DNA of 64,000 nucleotides, taken from Methylobacterium sp. J-078 (GTDB taxonomy: Bacteria > Pseudomonadota > Alphaproteobacteria > Rhizobiales > Beijerinckiaceae). Where the stretch lies: the NCBI RefSeq assembly GCF_022829285.1, contig NZ_JAKSYI010000145.1:39090-103089 (forward strand). Direction: 5' to 3'. Below are positions 17,917 through 26,972 of the stretch, in pieces (positions within the stretch are counted from its first letter, which is position 1; each line of letters starts with the position of its first letter). The translations under genes were made by a program, and so were the position numbers. The notes beneath the pieces are model-generated. The model saw only the letters and a program-made list of their open reading frames with translations. It was not told where the DNA came from and searched no databases.

Positions 17917-18960
17917 TCAGGCGGGCGGCGGCACCAGAACCTCGGGCAGCTGCAGCTCCAGGGGCTGGTCCATCGTGCCGATGCCGCGTACGGCGATCTC
18001 GGCCTGGGAGGCGTAGGCCGCGATGAGGCGGGGCCCGAGATTGGGCACCTCCAGCTTGCCGGGTGCCGCCCCCTCTCCGGCTCCGGAGACGATGGTGAGC
18101 CGCACGGGCCCGCCCGCCCGCGCGTCGATCCGGATGTCGATGGCGCAGGCCACGGTCTCGGCCGTGGTGTCGAGGCATTCCGACACCACCTCGGCCACGA
18201 TCATGCCGAGGGCGTTGGCGGTGCGCGGCTCGACGAGGCTGGTGCCGCTGCCGCCGACCGTGACGCCGATGCGGCCGGCCCGGCGCAGCTGCCCGAGGCC
18301 CGAGGCGAGGCGGTGCAGGTAGTCCCGCAGGTCGATGGAGGCGATGTGGGGCGCCTCGTGCAGGTGCTGCTGCACCAGGGCGATGGCGCGCACGCGCTGC
18401 CCGAGCGCCTCGAAGCTGCCCCGGCAGGGGGTCGGCGCCGCGCGTCCGTAGAGCCCGATCAGGCTGACCATGACCTGGAGGTTGTTGCGGACGCGGTGGT
18501 AGACCTCCGCCAGCAGCGCCTCCTTCTCCACCAGGGCGCGCTCGGAATGCTCCTCGGCGTGCTTGCGGTCGGTGATGTCGAAGCAGGTCCCGAGGAAGCC
18601 GACGAAGTCGCCGTTCTCCCGCAGCGGCTTGGCGGTGTCGAGGAGCCAGCGATAGGCGCCGTCGTGCCGGCGCAGGCGGAACTCGGACGTGAAGGGCTCC
18701 TGGGCCGCGAAGGCCTCGGCCACGATGGCGGCGTGCCGCTCGAGATCGTCCGGGTGCAGGCCGCGGCGCCAGCCGTGGCCGCTCTCCTCCTCGGGGGAGC
18801 GGCCCGTGAAGGCGAGCCAGGTCTCGTTGTGGTGGACGGCGGCGCCCTGCGTGTCGGCGCGCCACATCATCAGGGGAACGAAATCGGCGAACCGCCGAAA
18901 CTCCCCGCACCCCATCCCACTCACCGATGCCGCATCGGTCGACGGTGTGTCCGCGGCCAT
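17917..18960 (-). CDS. PAS sensor histidine kinase with degenerate ATPase domain
   Basis: About 347 residues. An N-terminal PAS domain (about 22-140) has the end motif GFLGTCFDITDRKHAEEH. It is followed by a HisKA_2-type dimerisation/phosphoacceptor region, ALLAEVYHRVRNNLQVMVSL, with the likely phosphorylated His in YHRVRNN. The C-terminal HATPase-like part (about 230-330) is unusual: the N-box reads GMIVAEVVSECLDT instead of NELVTNALKHA, so the Mg-binding Asn is lost, and no DNG-type motif is seen (SGAGEGAAPG in its place). It may therefore be a poor kinase or a binding protein. No membrane segment is seen, so it is cytosolic. The start at 18960 (MAADTPS) is preferred over 18984. Confidence 0.82.
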   Translation of the reverse strand: MAADTPSTDAASVSGMGCGEFRRFADFVPLMMWRADTQGAAVHHNETWLAFTGRSPEEESGHGWRRGLHPDDLERHAAIVAEAFAAQEPFTSEFRLRRHDGAYRWLLDTAKPLRENGDFVGFLGTCFDITDRKHAEEHSERALVEKEALLAEVYHRVRNNLQVMVSLIGLYGRAAPTPCRGSFEALGQRVRAIALVQQHLHEAPHIASIDLRDYLHRLASGLGQLRRAGRIGVTVGGSGTSLVEPRTANALGMIVAEVVSECLDTTAETVACAIDIRIDARAGGPVRLTIVSGAGEGAAPGKLEVPNLGPRLIAAYASQAEIAVRGIGTMDQPLELQLPEVLVPPPA

Positions 18961-19093
18961 GATACTCCGATCCACCCGTTCCAAGCGTCAGCCCCGCCCC
19001 AGGGCTCGCGCCGGACAACGTGCCGGGGGTGGCGCCGTTCCGATCCTACGTTGTGAAGCCGGTGCATACCCTCCGTGCGGCGGGCGGGACGCC

Positions 19094-20098
19094 TCAGAGC
19101 ATGGTGGGGAGGATGCGGTCGGGCGGCCGGTGCCCATCCATGAAGGTCTTGATGTTGATGATGACCTTCTCGCCCATGTCGACGCGGCTCTCGTGAGTGG
19201 CCGAGCCCATGTGCGGCAGGAGCACGACCTTGCCGGCGCGCGCCAGCTTGACCAGGCGCGGGCTCACCGCCGGCTCCTGCTCGAACACGTCGAGGCCGGC
19301 GCCGGAGATGTCCCCCGCCTCCAGCAGGCGGGCGAGCGCGGTCTCGTCGATGACCTCGCCGCGGGCGGTGTTCACCACCACGGCCTCGGGCTTGAGGAGC
19401 TTGAGGCGGCGGGCCGAGAGCAGGTGGTAGGTGGCCGGCGTGTGCGGGCAGTTCACCGACACGATGTCGACGCGGGCCAGCATCTGGTCGAGGGATTCCC
19501 AGTAGGTCGCGTCGAGGTCGCGCTCGATCTGGGCCGGCACCCGGCGGCGGTTGTGGTAGTGGATCGAGAGGCCGAAGGCCTTGGCGCGGCGGGCCAGGGC
19601 CTGCCCGATGCGGCCCATGCCGACGATGCCGAGGCGCTTGCCGGTGATGCGGCGGCCGAGCATCCAGGTCGGCGACCAGCCCGTGGTCCAGGCGTCCTCC
19701 GGGATGATCCGGGCGCCCTCGGTGACGCGGCGGGCCACCGCCAGGATCAGCGCCATGGTCATGTCGGCGGTGTCCTCCGTGAGGACGCCGGGGGTGTTGG
19801 TGACGGTGATGCCGCGCTCCAGGGCCGCGGCCACGTCGATGTGATCGACGCCGTTGCCGAAATTGGCGATCAGCCGCAGGTTCGGGCCGGCCTGTGCGAG
19901 CAGGCCCGAATCGATCTCGTCGGTCACGGTCGGCACCAGCACGTCCGCCTCGCGCACGGCCGCCATCAGGGCTTCCGACGACATCGGGGCGTCGTCGGCG
20001 TTGAGGCGGATCTCGAAGAGTTCGCGCATGCGCGCCTCGACGACCTCGGGCAGACGCCGCGTGACGACCACGAGCGGCTTGCGCTTCAACGACGACAT
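19094..20098 (-). CDS. D-2-hydroxyacid dehydrogenase (glyoxylate/hydroxypyruvate reductase-like)
   Basis: A 334-residue NAD(P)-dependent 2-hydroxyacid dehydrogenase that reduces 2-oxo acids such as glyoxylate or hydroxypyruvate. The dinucleotide-binding motif is GIVGMGRIGQ (157-166), and the catalytic triad fits R246 (NTARG), E275 (VFEQEP) and H296 (LPHMGSAT). It starts with VVVTRRLPEVV, like GyaR-type enzymes, and carries the family signature VDIVSVNCPHTPATYHL. Such enzymes serve the serine cycle of methylotrophs, but this one could equally be a glyoxylate reductase. Divergent from the SH3 protein gene. Start ATG at 20098. Confidence 0.92.
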   Translation of the reverse strand: MSSLKRKPLVVVTRRLPEVVEARMRELFEIRLNADDAPMSSEALMAAVREADVLVPTVTDEIDSGLLAQAGPNLRLIANFGNGVDHIDVAAALERGITVTNTPGVLTEDTADMTMALILAVARRVTEGARIIPEDAWTTGWSPTWMLGRRITGKRLGIVGMGRIGQALARRAKAFGLSIHYHNRRRVPAQIERDLDATYWESLDQMLARVDIVSVNCPHTPATYHLLSARRLKLLKPEAVVVNTARGEVIDETALARLLEAGDISGAGLDVFEQEPAVSPRLVKLARAGKVVLLPHMGSATHESRVDMGEKVIINIKTFMDGHRPPDRILPTML

Positions 20099-20298
20099 GC
20101 ACCCTCCCCGCGAGCTCTCGCCGCGACCGCGATCCGCCGCGCCCGAATCCGGACCGGCCGGTTCCGGCTCGATGCCCGGGGCGCGGACGACACCGCAAGC
20201 TTACCGCGCGTTAACCACGCGCCCGTCAAGACAATCGGAACGACCGGGCCGGCAGCCGGATGGCTGGCGCGACCCTCAAGGTCTTCGCGACCTCACGT

Positions 20299-20319
20299 GG
20301 CCTCTCTACCAGAGAGGCC
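20299..20319. other. Perfect 9-bp hairpin in divergent promoter region
   Basis: GGCCTCTCT and AGAGAGGCC are separated by only ACC, giving a tight hairpin in the 297-base region between the divergent dehydrogenase and SH3 genes. It could be an operator or a leader hairpin for the SH3 gene, whose start lies 77 bases downstream. Nothing else was seen in this region. Confidence 0.45.
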
Positions 20320-20395
20320 GCGGAACACAATGGATGCCGGGGTCCGCCGCCGCGCTTCGGGCGCGGCCCCCGGCCAGCGTCAAGGATACCGGACG

Positions 20396-20983
20396 ATGCG
20401 CGCACGTGCCCTGCTCCTGACCGCCGCCTTCCTGAGCGCGGGTTCGGCCTTCCTCGGTGCAGGCTCCGCCCTCGCCGCCCCTGCGCCGAGCGCCGGGCCC
20501 GACGTCGCCCTGGGCCCGGTGACGAAGCTGCCGCTGCCGCGCTACGCCAGCCTGAAGACCGACCGGGTGAACCTGCGCGAGGGCCCCTCCAAGGACCACC
20601 GCACCCTGTGGGTGTTCCAGCGGGCGGGACTCCCCATCGAGATCGTGGCCGAGTTCGAGACCTGGCGCCGCATCCGCGACTCGGAGGGCACCGAGGGCTG
20701 GGTGCTGCACTCTCTCCTGTCGGGGCGCCGCACCGCCGTCGTCACCGCCCCCCGGGCGACCGACAAGGGCGCGGACAAGGTCGCCGTGCCGCTCTACGCC
20801 AAGGCGGACGAGGCGGCGGGCGAGGAGGCGCGCCTCCAGGCCGGCGTCATCGGCAGCATCAAGGCCTGTACGGGCGCCTGGTGCCGGGTCGTCGTCGCCC
20901 TGCCGCAGAAGCGCGGCGACGTCGACGGCTACATCCGCCAGAACCGCCTCTGGGGCGTCTACCCGGACGAGAAGGTCGAGTAG
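20396..20983 (+). CDS. Exported SH3-domain protein
   Basis: A 195-residue periplasmic protein with a signal peptide (MRARALLLTAAFLSAGSAFL..., cut after SALA at about 27) and a bacterial SH3 domain (DUF1058/SH3_4 type) around residues 55-120, with the diagnostic TDRVNLREGPSKDHRTLWVF and GLPIEIVAEFETWRRIRDSEGTEGWV. A second SH3-like half (130-190) ends GYIRQNRLWGVYPDE. Such proteins are conserved in Rhizobiales and are thought to bind the cell wall. The cysteines C159 and C164 (KACTGAWCRVV) may form a disulfide. Start ATG at 20396. Confidence 0.88.
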   Translation: MRARALLLTAAFLSAGSAFLGAGSALAAPAPSAGPDVALGPVTKLPLPRYASLKTDRVNLREGPSKDHRTLWVFQRAGLPIEIVAEFETWRRIRDSEGTEGWVLHSLLSGRRTAVVTAPRATDKGADKVAVPLYAKADEAAGEEARLQAGVIGSIKACTGAWCRVVVALPQKRGDVDGYIRQNRLWGVYPDEKVE

Positions 20984-21002
20984 CGCGGCGCCCGCCGGCC
21001 TC

Positions 21003-21045
21003 GGGACTGGCGCATTCAGGACTGGCGCATGCGGGACTGGCGCAT
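21003..21045. repeat. Three copies of a 13-base direct repeat
   Basis: GGACTGGCGCAT occurs three times in a row at about 15-base spacing, across the stop codon of the cupin gene. On the minus strand it encodes the duplicated end MRQSRMRQS. It is probably a slippage product; the number of copies may vary between strains. Confidence 0.6.
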
Positions 21046-21447
21046 GAACGTGTCGGGCGTGCCCGTGCCCTCGCGGACGAAGCGGATGTCGCGGGGCTCG
21101 CGCCGGGGCGTGTCGACGGAGAGGAAGACCATCGGCTCCTCGAGGATCTCCGGCACGGAGTGGACCACGCCCCGCTTGAAGAACACGAGCTTGCCCGGGC
21201 CGACCTCCACGGGCGCCTCGTCGCCGAACTTCATCCGGCAGCGGCCCGACAGGACGTAGAGATACTCGTCGCACGAGGCGTGGCTGTGCGGCGGCGTCGG
21301 GCTGTAGACCCGGAACACCCGGGCGCTCGCCGCCGGGTCGTCGGTGAAGCGGTGATCCGCCACCATGGTGTCCGAGGTCTCGGGCAGGCGCGCGGCGTGC
21401 TCCGCGACGTCGAACACGCCGTGCGCCGTCAGGCTGTCATCGCTCAT
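21016..21447 (-). CDS. Cupin domain protein
   Basis: A 143-residue single-domain cupin. Cupin motif 1 is PPHSHASCDEYLYVLSGRCRMKFGDE (metal ligands H, H and E visible), and motif 2 is GPGKLVFFKRGVVHSVP with the last His ligand. The fold can serve as an isomerase, dioxygenase or binding protein; the substrate cannot be told. It starts at MSDDSLTAHGVFDVAEHAARLP (ATG at 21447, GAAGGG upstream) rather than at the far upstream ATG. The C-terminus carries a duplicated MRQS segment from a direct repeat. It is monocistronic and divergent from the siderophore receptor. Confidence 0.83.
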   Translation of the reverse strand: MSDDSLTAHGVFDVAEHAARLPETSDTMVADHRFTDDPAASARVFRVYSPTPPHSHASCDEYLYVLSGRCRMKFGDEAPVEVGPGKLVFFKRGVVHSVPEILEEPMVFLSVDTPRREPRDIRFVREGTGTPDTFMRQSRMRQS

Positions 21448-21673
21448 CCCTTCGTCCTCGCTCCTCTCCGGGCCGACCCGCAGCTTAGCGCAGATCCGCG
21501 CCGGCCGCCTCCAGGGCGCAACCCTGTCCCACCCCCCGCGCCAGCGCGGCATTTCGGTGACAGGCCCGTCCTTTTCCCGTCGGCAGCGGATTACGTGACG
21601 CGCGGACACGTGTCGAGGCGCAGACCGGACAACGCAGTTCTACGTTGGAATAAGTAAAAAACATACGTCTTGC

Positions 21674-24118
21674 ATGTGTATAATGAATCCTGCCAAGACC
21701 TTAATCGGCTCAGGGAAGTCGATCACCTCACGATCCCGCGAAGCCTCTGGTGCGTTCCCACGAATGGTCTTGGCTGTGTCCTGCTTTATGTTGCCCACTT
21801 CCTCCCGCCGCGTCGGCGACATCGTGCAGCGCGGTCTGATGCTGACGCTTTTGTCCGGCGTTGCCTGGACCGGCGGCCCCTCGAGCCCCGCCCGAGCCCA
21901 GGAGGCCAGCCAGACGGTGACCCTCGACACCCTCTCGGTGGAGGGCACTGGCAACGGCCGCAACGCGGCCGGCAGCCAGCCCGGCGGCGCGGTCGGCCCG
22001 GTGCGCGGCTACGTGGCCACCGAGAGCCGGGTGGCCACCAAGACCGACACGCCGATCCTCGAGACCGCCCAGTCGATCTCGGTGATCGGCCGCCAGCAGA
22101 TCGAGGACCAGAACGCCCTCACCATCAACCAGGCCCTGCGCTACTCGCCGAGCGTGACCACCGAGCAGCGCGGCGGGTCCGGCGCCACCCGCCTGGAGCA
22201 GTTCTACATCCGGGGCTTCGTCGCCCCCCTCTTCCTCGACGGCCTCGCCCTGCCCGGCAGCCGCGACGCCTCGCCCAGCGTCGACCCCTACCGCCTGGAG
22301 CGCGTCGACATCATCAAGGGCCCGGCCTCGGTGCTCTACGGGCAGTCAGGCCCCGGCGGCATCGTCAACCTCGTCTCCAAGATGCCGCGCTTCGTCCAGC
22401 ACGGGGAGATTTTCGTGCAGGGCGGCGGCTTCAACGAGGTGCGCGGCGGATTCGACGTGGGCGGCCCCCTGCCCGCCGAGGCGGGGCCCCTCGCGGATCA
22501 GTTCGCCTACCGGGTCATCGGCCTCGGCTGGAAGGGCGACGGCCCGGCGGTGACCACCCAGGTCGAGCGCGTCCTCATCAATCCGAGCGTCACCTGGCGC
22601 CCGTCGGCCGACACCTCGCTCACCATCATCGGCAATTACGAGCGCGATCCGTTCTCGGGCTTCTACGGGGGCTTTCCCGCCGTCGGCACGGTGTTCCCCC
22701 GCAACTTCGGCAACGGCTTCACCGGCCGCCTGCCAGTGGACTTCTACGACGGCGACCGCAACTTCGAGCGTTCGGACCGGACGCAGGCCTCGATCAGCTA
22801 CATCTTCGACCACACCTTCAACGATGCCCTGCATTTTCACTCGGCGGCGCGCTACCTGCGCACCGAGGGCGACTACCGCAGCGTCTACGGCGCCTTCAAC
22901 GACACGACGGGCCCCTTCGCCAGCGGCCCGCTCATCGACCGCTCGCGCATCGCCACCCGGGTCGGCCTCGACGCCTACACCATCGACAACAACCTGACGG
23001 CCAAGTTCGACACCGGCATCTTCGCGCATACCGCGCTCGTCGGCGTCGATTACCGGAGCTTCGAGACCCGCACCCTGTCCTCGGCCTTCCCGGCGGCTCC
23101 CAGCCTGAACGTGCTGGCGCCCAACTACACCATGACCATTCCGACGCCGCCCTTCACCACGGATTCGCGGATCACGTCGGAGCAGACCGGCATCTACTTC
23201 CAGGATCAGGTGAAGTTCGACCGCCTCGTCCTGACCCTCGGCGGGCGCTACGACTGGGCCAGCAATTCGGGCCCGACCCGCAACCTCACCACGAACGTCG
23301 TGACGAACCAGGACGTGCCGTCGGAAGCCTTCACCGGCCGGGCGAGCCTGCTCTACCTCTTCGACAACGGATTCGCGCCCTACGTCTCCTACAGCGAGGC
23401 CTTCGAGCCGATCACCTCGGGGCGGATCTTCGACCCGAATTTCGGCACGGTCGGCCGCATCCCCGATCCGATCGCCAGCGACCAGTTCGAGGCCGGCATC
23501 AAGTACCAGCCGCCCGGCACCGACATCCTGCTGACCGCCGCCGCCTTCGACATCCGCCGCTCGAACGCGACCAACCCCGATCCGGCGAACCCGGGCAGCA
23601 TCTTCGTGGTGCAGACCGGCGCGGTCGGCGTGCAGGGCCTGGAATTCGAGGCGCGGGCCAATCTCGCCGAGGGCCTGAACGTCATCGGCGGCGTCTCCTT
23701 CATCGACGCGCGCGTCGTCGGCGACATCACCAAGACGCTCAATCAGCTCACCAACCAGCAGGTGCCGCTGCTGGGGCGCACGCCGGTGCAGATCCCCGAC
23801 ACGACGGTCTCGCTGTTCGCCGATTACCGCTTCACCAGCGGGCCCCTGCTGGGCCTCGGCATCGGCGGCGGCGTGCGCTACCTCGGCACCTCCTGGGGGG
23901 ACCCGGCCAACACCTTCAAGGTTCCGGAGAGCGTCCTCGTGGACGCGGTGCTGTCCTACGACCTGAAGAACCTCGACGCGACGCTCAACGGCTTCACGAT
24001 GCAGGTCAACGCGCAGAACCTCCTCGACGAGCGCTACGTGACGGGCTGCTTCAGCTACTCGAATTGCTATTACGGCCTGCCCCGCACCGTCTACGCCACC
24101 CTGCGCTACCGCTGGTAA
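21674..24118 (+). CDS. TonB-dependent siderophore receptor
   Basis: An outer-membrane beta-barrel of up to 814 residues that imports ferric siderophores using TonB energy. It has a long signal region, a TonB-box-like TVTLDTLSVEG at about 80-90, and a plug domain (about 105-260) with DTPILETAQSISVIGRQQIE, YIRGF and the conserved ERVDIIKGPASVLYGQSGPGG. The barrel ends in NAQNLLDERYV and a terminal aromatic-rich strand (TVYATLRYRW), as needed for outer-membrane insertion. The start is uncertain: ATGs at 21674, 21683, 21764 and 21837 are in frame, and a TATAAT at 21678-21683 could be a promoter -10, which would favour a later start. It forms an operon with the PepSY protein. Confidence 0.92.
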   Translation: MCIMNPAKTLIGSGKSITSRSREASGAFPRMVLAVSCFMLPTSSRRVGDIVQRGLMLTLLSGVAWTGGPSSPARAQEASQTVTLDTLSVEGTGNGRNAAGSQPGGAVGPVRGYVATESRVATKTDTPILETAQSISVIGRQQIEDQNALTINQALRYSPSVTTEQRGGSGATRLEQFYIRGFVAPLFLDGLALPGSRDASPSVDPYRLERVDIIKGPASVLYGQSGPGGIVNLVSKMPRFVQHGEIFVQGGGFNEVRGGFDVGGPLPAEAGPLADQFAYRVIGLGWKGDGPAVTTQVERVLINPSVTWRPSADTSLTIIGNYERDPFSGFYGGFPAVGTVFPRNFGNGFTGRLPVDFYDGDRNFERSDRTQASISYIFDHTFNDALHFHSAARYLRTEGDYRSVYGAFNDTTGPFASGPLIDRSRIATRVGLDAYTIDNNLTAKFDTGIFAHTALVGVDYRSFETRTLSSAFPAAPSLNVLAPNYTMTIPTPPFTTDSRITSEQTGIYFQDQVKFDRLVLTLGGRYDWASNSGPTRNLTTNVVTNQDVPSEAFTGRASLLYLFDNGFAPYVSYSEAFEPITSGRIFDPNFGTVGRIPDPIASDQFEAGIKYQPPGTDILLTAAAFDIRRSNATNPDPANPGSIFVVQTGAVGVQGLEFEARANLAEGLNVIGGVSFIDARVVGDITKTLNQLTNQQVPLLGRTPVQIPDTTVSLFADYRFTSGPLLGLGIGGGVRYLGTSWGDPANTFKVPESVLVDAVLSYDLKNLDATLNGFTMQVNAQNLLDERYVTGCFSYSNCYYGLPRTVYATLRYRW

Positions 24119-24155
24119 GCGCCTTCGCGACCACCACAAATCCCCCGGAGGACGC

Positions 24156-25763
24156 ATGGGGACGACCTTCCGCCAGGCCATGGCCTGGCTCCACACCTGG
24201 TCCGGCCTCGTCGTCGGCTGGGTCCTGCTCGCGGTCTTCGTCACCGGCACGGCGAGCTACTACCGGGCCGACATCTCGCGCTGGATGCGGCCCGAGATCG
24301 GCCGGAACGCGCCGCTCTCGCCCGACGCCATGGCGCGGGCGGCCACGTTCGGCGTCGCGCATCTCCAGCAGCATGCGGGCGGGGCGCGGAGCTGGTTCAT
24401 CGGCCTGCCGCAGCCGGACAGCCCGGTGGTCGACCTGTTCTGGCGGACGAAGCCCGGCACCCCGCCCGGACAGGCCCGCCTCGACCCGGACACGGGCGCG
24501 CCGGCCGCGATCCGCGAGACGAAGGGCGGCGATTTCCTCTACCGCTTCCACTTCGAGCTCCACATGCCCCCGCTCTGGGGCCGCTGGATCGTCGGCATCT
24601 GCGCCATGATCATGCTGGTGGCGCTGGTCTCCGGCATCGTCACGCACCGGCGCATCGTCTCGGACTTCTTCACGCTGCGGCGGGACAAGGCGCCCCAGCG
24701 CGGCTGGCTCGACGCCCACAACGTCACCGGCGTGCTGGCGCTCCCCTTCCACCTCATGATCACCTACACGGGCATCGTCACCTTGAGCGTGATGTACATG
24801 CCCTGGGGCATCACCACGGCCTACAAGGGCGAGGCCCCGACGTTCTTCGCCGAGAGCGGCCAGATCCCGGCGCCGCGCGCCGCCGCCGGGCAGCCCGGCA
24901 CGCTGGCGCCCATCGGCCCGATGGTGCGCGCGGCCATGGCGACGGTCTCCGAGCCCCTCGAGCGCCTCGCGATCGTCAACCCGCGGGACGCGAACGCCGT
25001 GGTGACGGCGGTGTTCGAGGAGCCGCACGGGCTCTCGCACGAGCACCCGCAGATCGCCTTCGACGGGGTGACGGGGACGGTGCGCGAGGTCCGGCAGGGC
25101 GGCCTCAAGCCGGCCACGCGCACCTTCACCACCATGGTCGGCCTGCACGAGGCGCACTTCGCCGGGCCGGCCGTGCGGGCGCTGTTCTTCCTGTGCGGCC
25201 TGATGGGCTCGGCCATGGTGGCGACCGGCCTCGTGCTCTGGTCGGTGGCGCGCCTGCCGAAACCCGGCGCGCGGACGCATCTCGGCCTGCGCCTCGTCCA
25301 GGCCCTCAACATCGGCAGCGTGGCGGGTCTGCCGGCGGGAATCGCGGCCTACTTCCTCGCCAACCGGCTGCTGCCGCCGGACCTGCCGGGGCGGGCGGAC
25401 GGGGAAATCGCGGCCTTCTTCGCCGCCTGGGGGCTCGTGACCGTGGCGGCCCTCGCCGGCCCGCAGCGCCGGGCCTGGCGGCTGGCGCTCGCAGCCACCG
25501 CCGGCCTCTACGGCGCGGTGGTCGCCGCCGACCTCGCCCTCGTGGATCACAACTGGGCCGGGCTCCTCGCCGGCGAGGCGCGCTTTGCCGTGTTCGACGC
25601 GACCCTCCTGGCCCTCGCGGGCCTGTTCGGCATCGCGGCCCGCAAGGTCGCCCGCTACGCCGGCCCCCGGCGAGCGAGCCGGGCCGCCCCGGCCACGGCC
25701 CGGACGGCGCCGGCCCCGGCGGCGCGCGCGCCGCGCGGGACGGGGGCGCTCGGCGAGGCCTGA
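24156..25763 (+). CDS. PepSY-associated membrane protein, siderophore-uptake partner
   Basis: A 535-residue inner-membrane protein of the PepSY_TM (iron-regulated membrane protein) family, usually found next to TonB-dependent siderophore receptors and thought to help reduce or release the iron. Visible are an N-terminal helix WSGLVVGWVLLAVFVTGTAS, a PepSY periplasmic part, and a second helix WIVGICAMIMLVALVSGIV. Conserved FHFELHMPPLWGRW and WLDAHNVTGVLALPFHLMITYTGI follow, with His residues in or near membrane helices that may bind heme. The Ala/Pro-rich C-terminal tail (last 30 residues) is cytoplasmic. It starts 38 bases after the receptor stop, with CCGGAGG in front, so the two form an operon. 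Confidence 0.88.
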   Translation: MGTTFRQAMAWLHTWSGLVVGWVLLAVFVTGTASYYRADISRWMRPEIGRNAPLSPDAMARAATFGVAHLQQHAGGARSWFIGLPQPDSPVVDLFWRTKPGTPPGQARLDPDTGAPAAIRETKGGDFLYRFHFELHMPPLWGRWIVGICAMIMLVALVSGIVTHRRIVSDFFTLRRDKAPQRGWLDAHNVTGVLALPFHLMITYTGIVTLSVMYMPWGITTAYKGEAPTFFAESGQIPAPRAAAGQPGTLAPIGPMVRAAMATVSEPLERLAIVNPRDANAVVTAVFEEPHGLSHEHPQIAFDGVTGTVREVRQGGLKPATRTFTTMVGLHEAHFAGPAVRALFFLCGLMGSAMVATGLVLWSVARLPKPGARTHLGLRLVQALNIGSVAGLPAGIAAYFLANRLLPPDLPGRADGEIAAFFAAWGLVTVAALAGPQRRAWRLALAATAGLYGAVVAADLALVDHNWAGLLAGEARFAVFDATLLALAGLFGIAARKVARYAGPRRASRAAPATARTAPAPAARAPRGTGALGEA

Positions 25764-26083
25764 CGTCGGCGTCCCGGCGGCCATGCGGGAGGCTCAGGCC
25801 TTCCGCGCCGTCACTGGACAACCGAGGCCATCGTCCCGCGAGCCGCATCCGAGGGCCAGGGCCGCGTGGGCGACGCGGCGGGCCGCCAACGCGTACCAGA
25901 GCGGGCGGCGGATCTCGGTCGCGGGCCCTTGGACGTGGAGGCGCACCGGGCGGTCTCGCGGATTTGGTCTTCGACCGGTTGAGGGGACGAACTCTGACGG
26001 ATGGAACTCGCGTCCTGGGTCCGCTGTCGACCCGATTTGGTCATTCCGTTTGTTCCATCGGTCACTCTGAACCGGACGTAGGA
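25764..26083. other. 320-base gap between siderophore operon and Crp/Fnr gene
   Basis: It is flanked by convergent genes. The sequence is a little less GC-rich towards 25985-26080. Frames on both strands have no ribosome binding site or known product. It may be the left edge of the 26-34 kb oxidant-response locus. Confidence 0.4.
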
Positions 26084-26758
26084 TCAGTTCAGCCCTCTCG
26101 CTGCCAAGCTCGCCCGGTCGATCACCTGCACCTGGCCTCTGCGGATCTCGACAAGCCCGATGTCCGCCCATTCTCCAAGAAGGCGGCTGATGACCTCACG
26201 CACACTGCCAACGTCCGATGCGAGTTGCTGGTGCGTCTTCCAGACGATGCCATCGGCGTCGGCCTCGATCAGCAGCCGCCTGGCTAGGCGCTGCTCCAGG
26301 GGGGCGAAGGCGATCTCCTCGACCAAGTCGAACATGCCGGACAGTAGCCTCGTGTAGTCGTCGAGGACGAAGTCTCGGAACGTCTCGCTCTCCCGCATCA
26401 ACTGGCGAAAGGTATCCGCCGGCAACGCAGCGAGTTTGGTCCTGGCTTCCGCGATACTTTGCGCCGGGAAGCCCCCGCCCGAGAGCAGGCATTGGGTGGT
26501 GAGCACGCAGGTGCCGCCGGCACTGACCTTGTAGATCAGCATCTCCCGCCCGCCATCGGACATCCGGAACACCCGGGTCCGCCCGTCGATGCACATCAGG
26601 TAGTTCGGGCAGGCGTCCTGAAGCTCGTAGGCAATCGCGCCAGCCTCAAGCACGGGGAAGTGTACCGTGCCGCGGGCGATCTGGAGATGGCTGGCGCTGA
26701 AGCTCCGGACCAGCGGAAAGCGCTCGATCCAGCGCTCGACCTGATGGGCGCTCTGCAT
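26084..26758 (-). CDS. Crp/Fnr family transcriptional regulator
   Basis: A 224-residue regulator with a cyclic-nucleotide-type beta-barrel sensor (about 25-120), a dimerisation helix (about 125-150) and a Crp-type helix-turn-helix near WKTHQQLASDVGSVREVISRLL (recognition helix VREVISR). Cysteines lie near residues 50-95 (CPNYLMC, TCVLTTQC), which could sense redox state, but this is not the Fnr Fe-S pattern. Start ATG at 26758 with GGAGG 7 bases upstream; an upstream in-frame ATG at 26839 is less likely. It is divergent from the pentapeptide/thioredoxin genes, with a perfect palindrome in between, and probably controls them. Confidence 0.88.
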   Translation of the reverse strand: MQSAHQVERWIERFPLVRSFSASHLQIARGTVHFPVLEAGAIAYELQDACPNYLMCIDGRTRVFRMSDGGREMLIYKVSAGGTCVLTTQCLLSGGGFPAQSIAEARTKLAALPADTFRQLMRESETFRDFVLDDYTRLLSGMFDLVEEIAFAPLEQRLARRLLIEADADGIVWKTHQQLASDVGSVREVISRLLGEWADIGLVEIRRGQVQVIDRASLAARGLN

Positions 26759-26841
26759 GGTTCGTCCTCCCGGAGGCCAGCGGTCGTTGGATGCCGCCAT
26801 ACCCCGTTTAAGCAATGGATCTTCGCATTCCGAACCCATCG

Positions 26842-26855
26842 GTGACCTGGGTCAC
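26842..26855. promoter_or_regulatory. Palindrome GTGACC-TG-GGTCAC in divergent promoter
   Basis: A perfect 6-base-arm palindrome lies between the divergent Crp/Fnr gene (start 26758) and pentapeptide gene (start 26973). Its GTGAC/GTCAC arms resemble Crp-type half-sites, though the spacer is shorter than usual. It is a candidate operator for the adjacent regulator; this is inference. Confidence 0.4.
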
Positions 26856-26972
26856 AGACGGTGGGAGCAGACCCCAGTACCACCGTCGTCAGAGAACAAA
26901 AATCCGCCCAAACGGCGTCTTGAGGAAGCACGGGCTTTCCATGGACGCGGGCGAGATGATCCGGGAGAAACC

